The position numbers and the translations under genes were made by a program. Under the pieces are notes generated by a model. That model saw nothing but the letters and a program-made list of their open reading frames with translations. It did no database searches and was not told the DNA's origin. From Sphingomonadales bacterium (GTDB taxonomy: Bacteria > Pseudomonadota > Alphaproteobacteria > Sphingomonadales > Sphingomonadaceae), in NCBI GenBank assembly GCA_006226685.1, contig SBGG01000040.1, positions 32,508 through 96,507 of the forward strand: a DNA stretch of 64,000 bases, given 5' to 3'. Shown piece after piece: positions 63,167-64,000 of this stretch (its first letter is position 1; every line of letters begins with the position of its first letter).

Positions 63167-63547
63167 ATGAAAGTGGTGAAGTTACTGTCTTCGGTTCTGA
63201 TCGTTTCCGGAATGATGTCGGTTGCTCCGGCCCATGCGGCTGGTGATGCGGCCAAGGGCAAAACGCTCTATTCGCGTTGCGCCATCTGCCACAGCCTTGA
63301 TGCGGGCAAAAATATGATCGGACCGTCGCTGTCCAAGGTTATGGGCCGCAAAGCAGGCACTCTCACCGGTTTTTCCTATTCTCCGGCGATGAAGAAATAT
63401 GGCAAGGCCTGGAACACCCAGACGCTCGATACATACATCGCCGCGCCGATGAAGGCTGTCCCCGGCACCAAGATGGTCTTTGCCGGACTTTCCAATCCCA
63501 AGGACCGGGCAGATCTGATCGCTTATCTGCAAAGCGCCACCAAATAA
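63167..63547 (+). CDS. Cytochrome c family protein (c2-like)
   Basis: Signal peptide; GDAAKGKTLYSRCAICHSLDAGKNMIGPSLSKVMGRKAG...GTKMVFAGL. Confidence 0.95.
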   Translation: MKVVKLLSSVLIVSGMMSVAPAHAAGDAAKGKTLYSRCAICHSLDAGKNMIGPSLSKVMGRKAGTLTGFSYSPAMKKYGKAWNTQTLDTYIAAPMKAVPGTKMVFAGLSNPKDRADLIAYLQSATK

Positions 63548-63595
63548 GATATTTACCGGGCGCAGGAACCGCGCCCTGCTCGTCATGAATATAGA

Positions 63596-63630
63596 AAGGC
63601 CCGGCCGCTTCGATGCCGGGCCTTTTTTTT
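63596..63630 (+). terminator. Rho-independent terminator of the cytochrome c gene
   Basis: AAGGCCCGGC...GCCGGGCCTTTTTTTT. Confidence 0.9.
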
Positions 63631-63895
63631 GCGCTGATCGGACGCCCTGATGGATCGCAAACGATCCTCTGCCAAACCATACTCCCCCTCGGCGAGCCCA
63701 CAGGATTCCGACGATATATAATCTCGCCCGCTTTTGCTGCCGGCTAAATTTCCCACCTCCTGAATCCGGACTTGGCTGCGCGTCATTTTTGCACTAGAGG
63801 ATAGTTTTAAGCAATAGACCGCACGCTCGGCACATACCGTCCTACACCGCATGGGGGGCCGGATTTATGGGCAAGAATCTGACAGGAGGTAAGGG

Positions 63896-64000
63896 ATGAA
63901 GCTGTTGGTCCCGGTGAAGCGGGTGATAGATTATAATGTGAAGCCTCGGGTGAAGGCGGATGGCACGGGCGTTGATTTGTCGAACGTGAAGATGTCGATG
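63896..64000 (+). CDS. etfB: Electron transfer flavoprotein beta subunit, truncated by the window edge
   Basis: [38 protein letters not shown] aggaggtaaggg. Confidence 0.93.
   Translation, partial: MKLLVPVKRVIDYNVKPRVKADGTGVDLSNVKMSM

Overview
A 64 kb, GC-rich alphaproteobacterial chromosome segment. Gene content and order suggest the Sphingomonadaceae (inference only). Most of it is ordinary core genome: ychF, mutL, the mreBCD-mrdA-rodA elongasome cluster, an NAD-linked formate dehydrogenase operon (LysR-fdsG-fdsB-fdsA-fdsD-fdhD), valS, a popZ-like gene, pcm, 3-hydroxybutyrate dehydrogenase plus patatin, pnp-rpsO-truB, rbfA-infB-ylxR-nusA-rimP, tRNA-Gln(TTG), proC, tlyA, a DsbD-like gene, a CHASE4-GGDEF-EAL protein, a glutathione-dependent formaldehyde oxidation locus (adhC-VOC-fghA), a formylglycine-generating-enzyme homolog, cytochrome c and the start of etfB. 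I found no CRISPR array, rRNA, prophage or intact transposon. The most interesting signal is non-coding: two families of short, non-autonomous, TA-flanked inverted-repeat (MITE-like) elements. Family A has 3 copies and family B has 2 clear copies plus 2 decayed ones. In 4 of the 5 recognisable insertions, the element's terminal TAG is itself the stop codon of the adjacent gene, and most copies lie between convergent genes. A transposase relic and nested element ends mark one of these sites (42.18-42.69 kb). All comparisons were made by eye; no database search was run.
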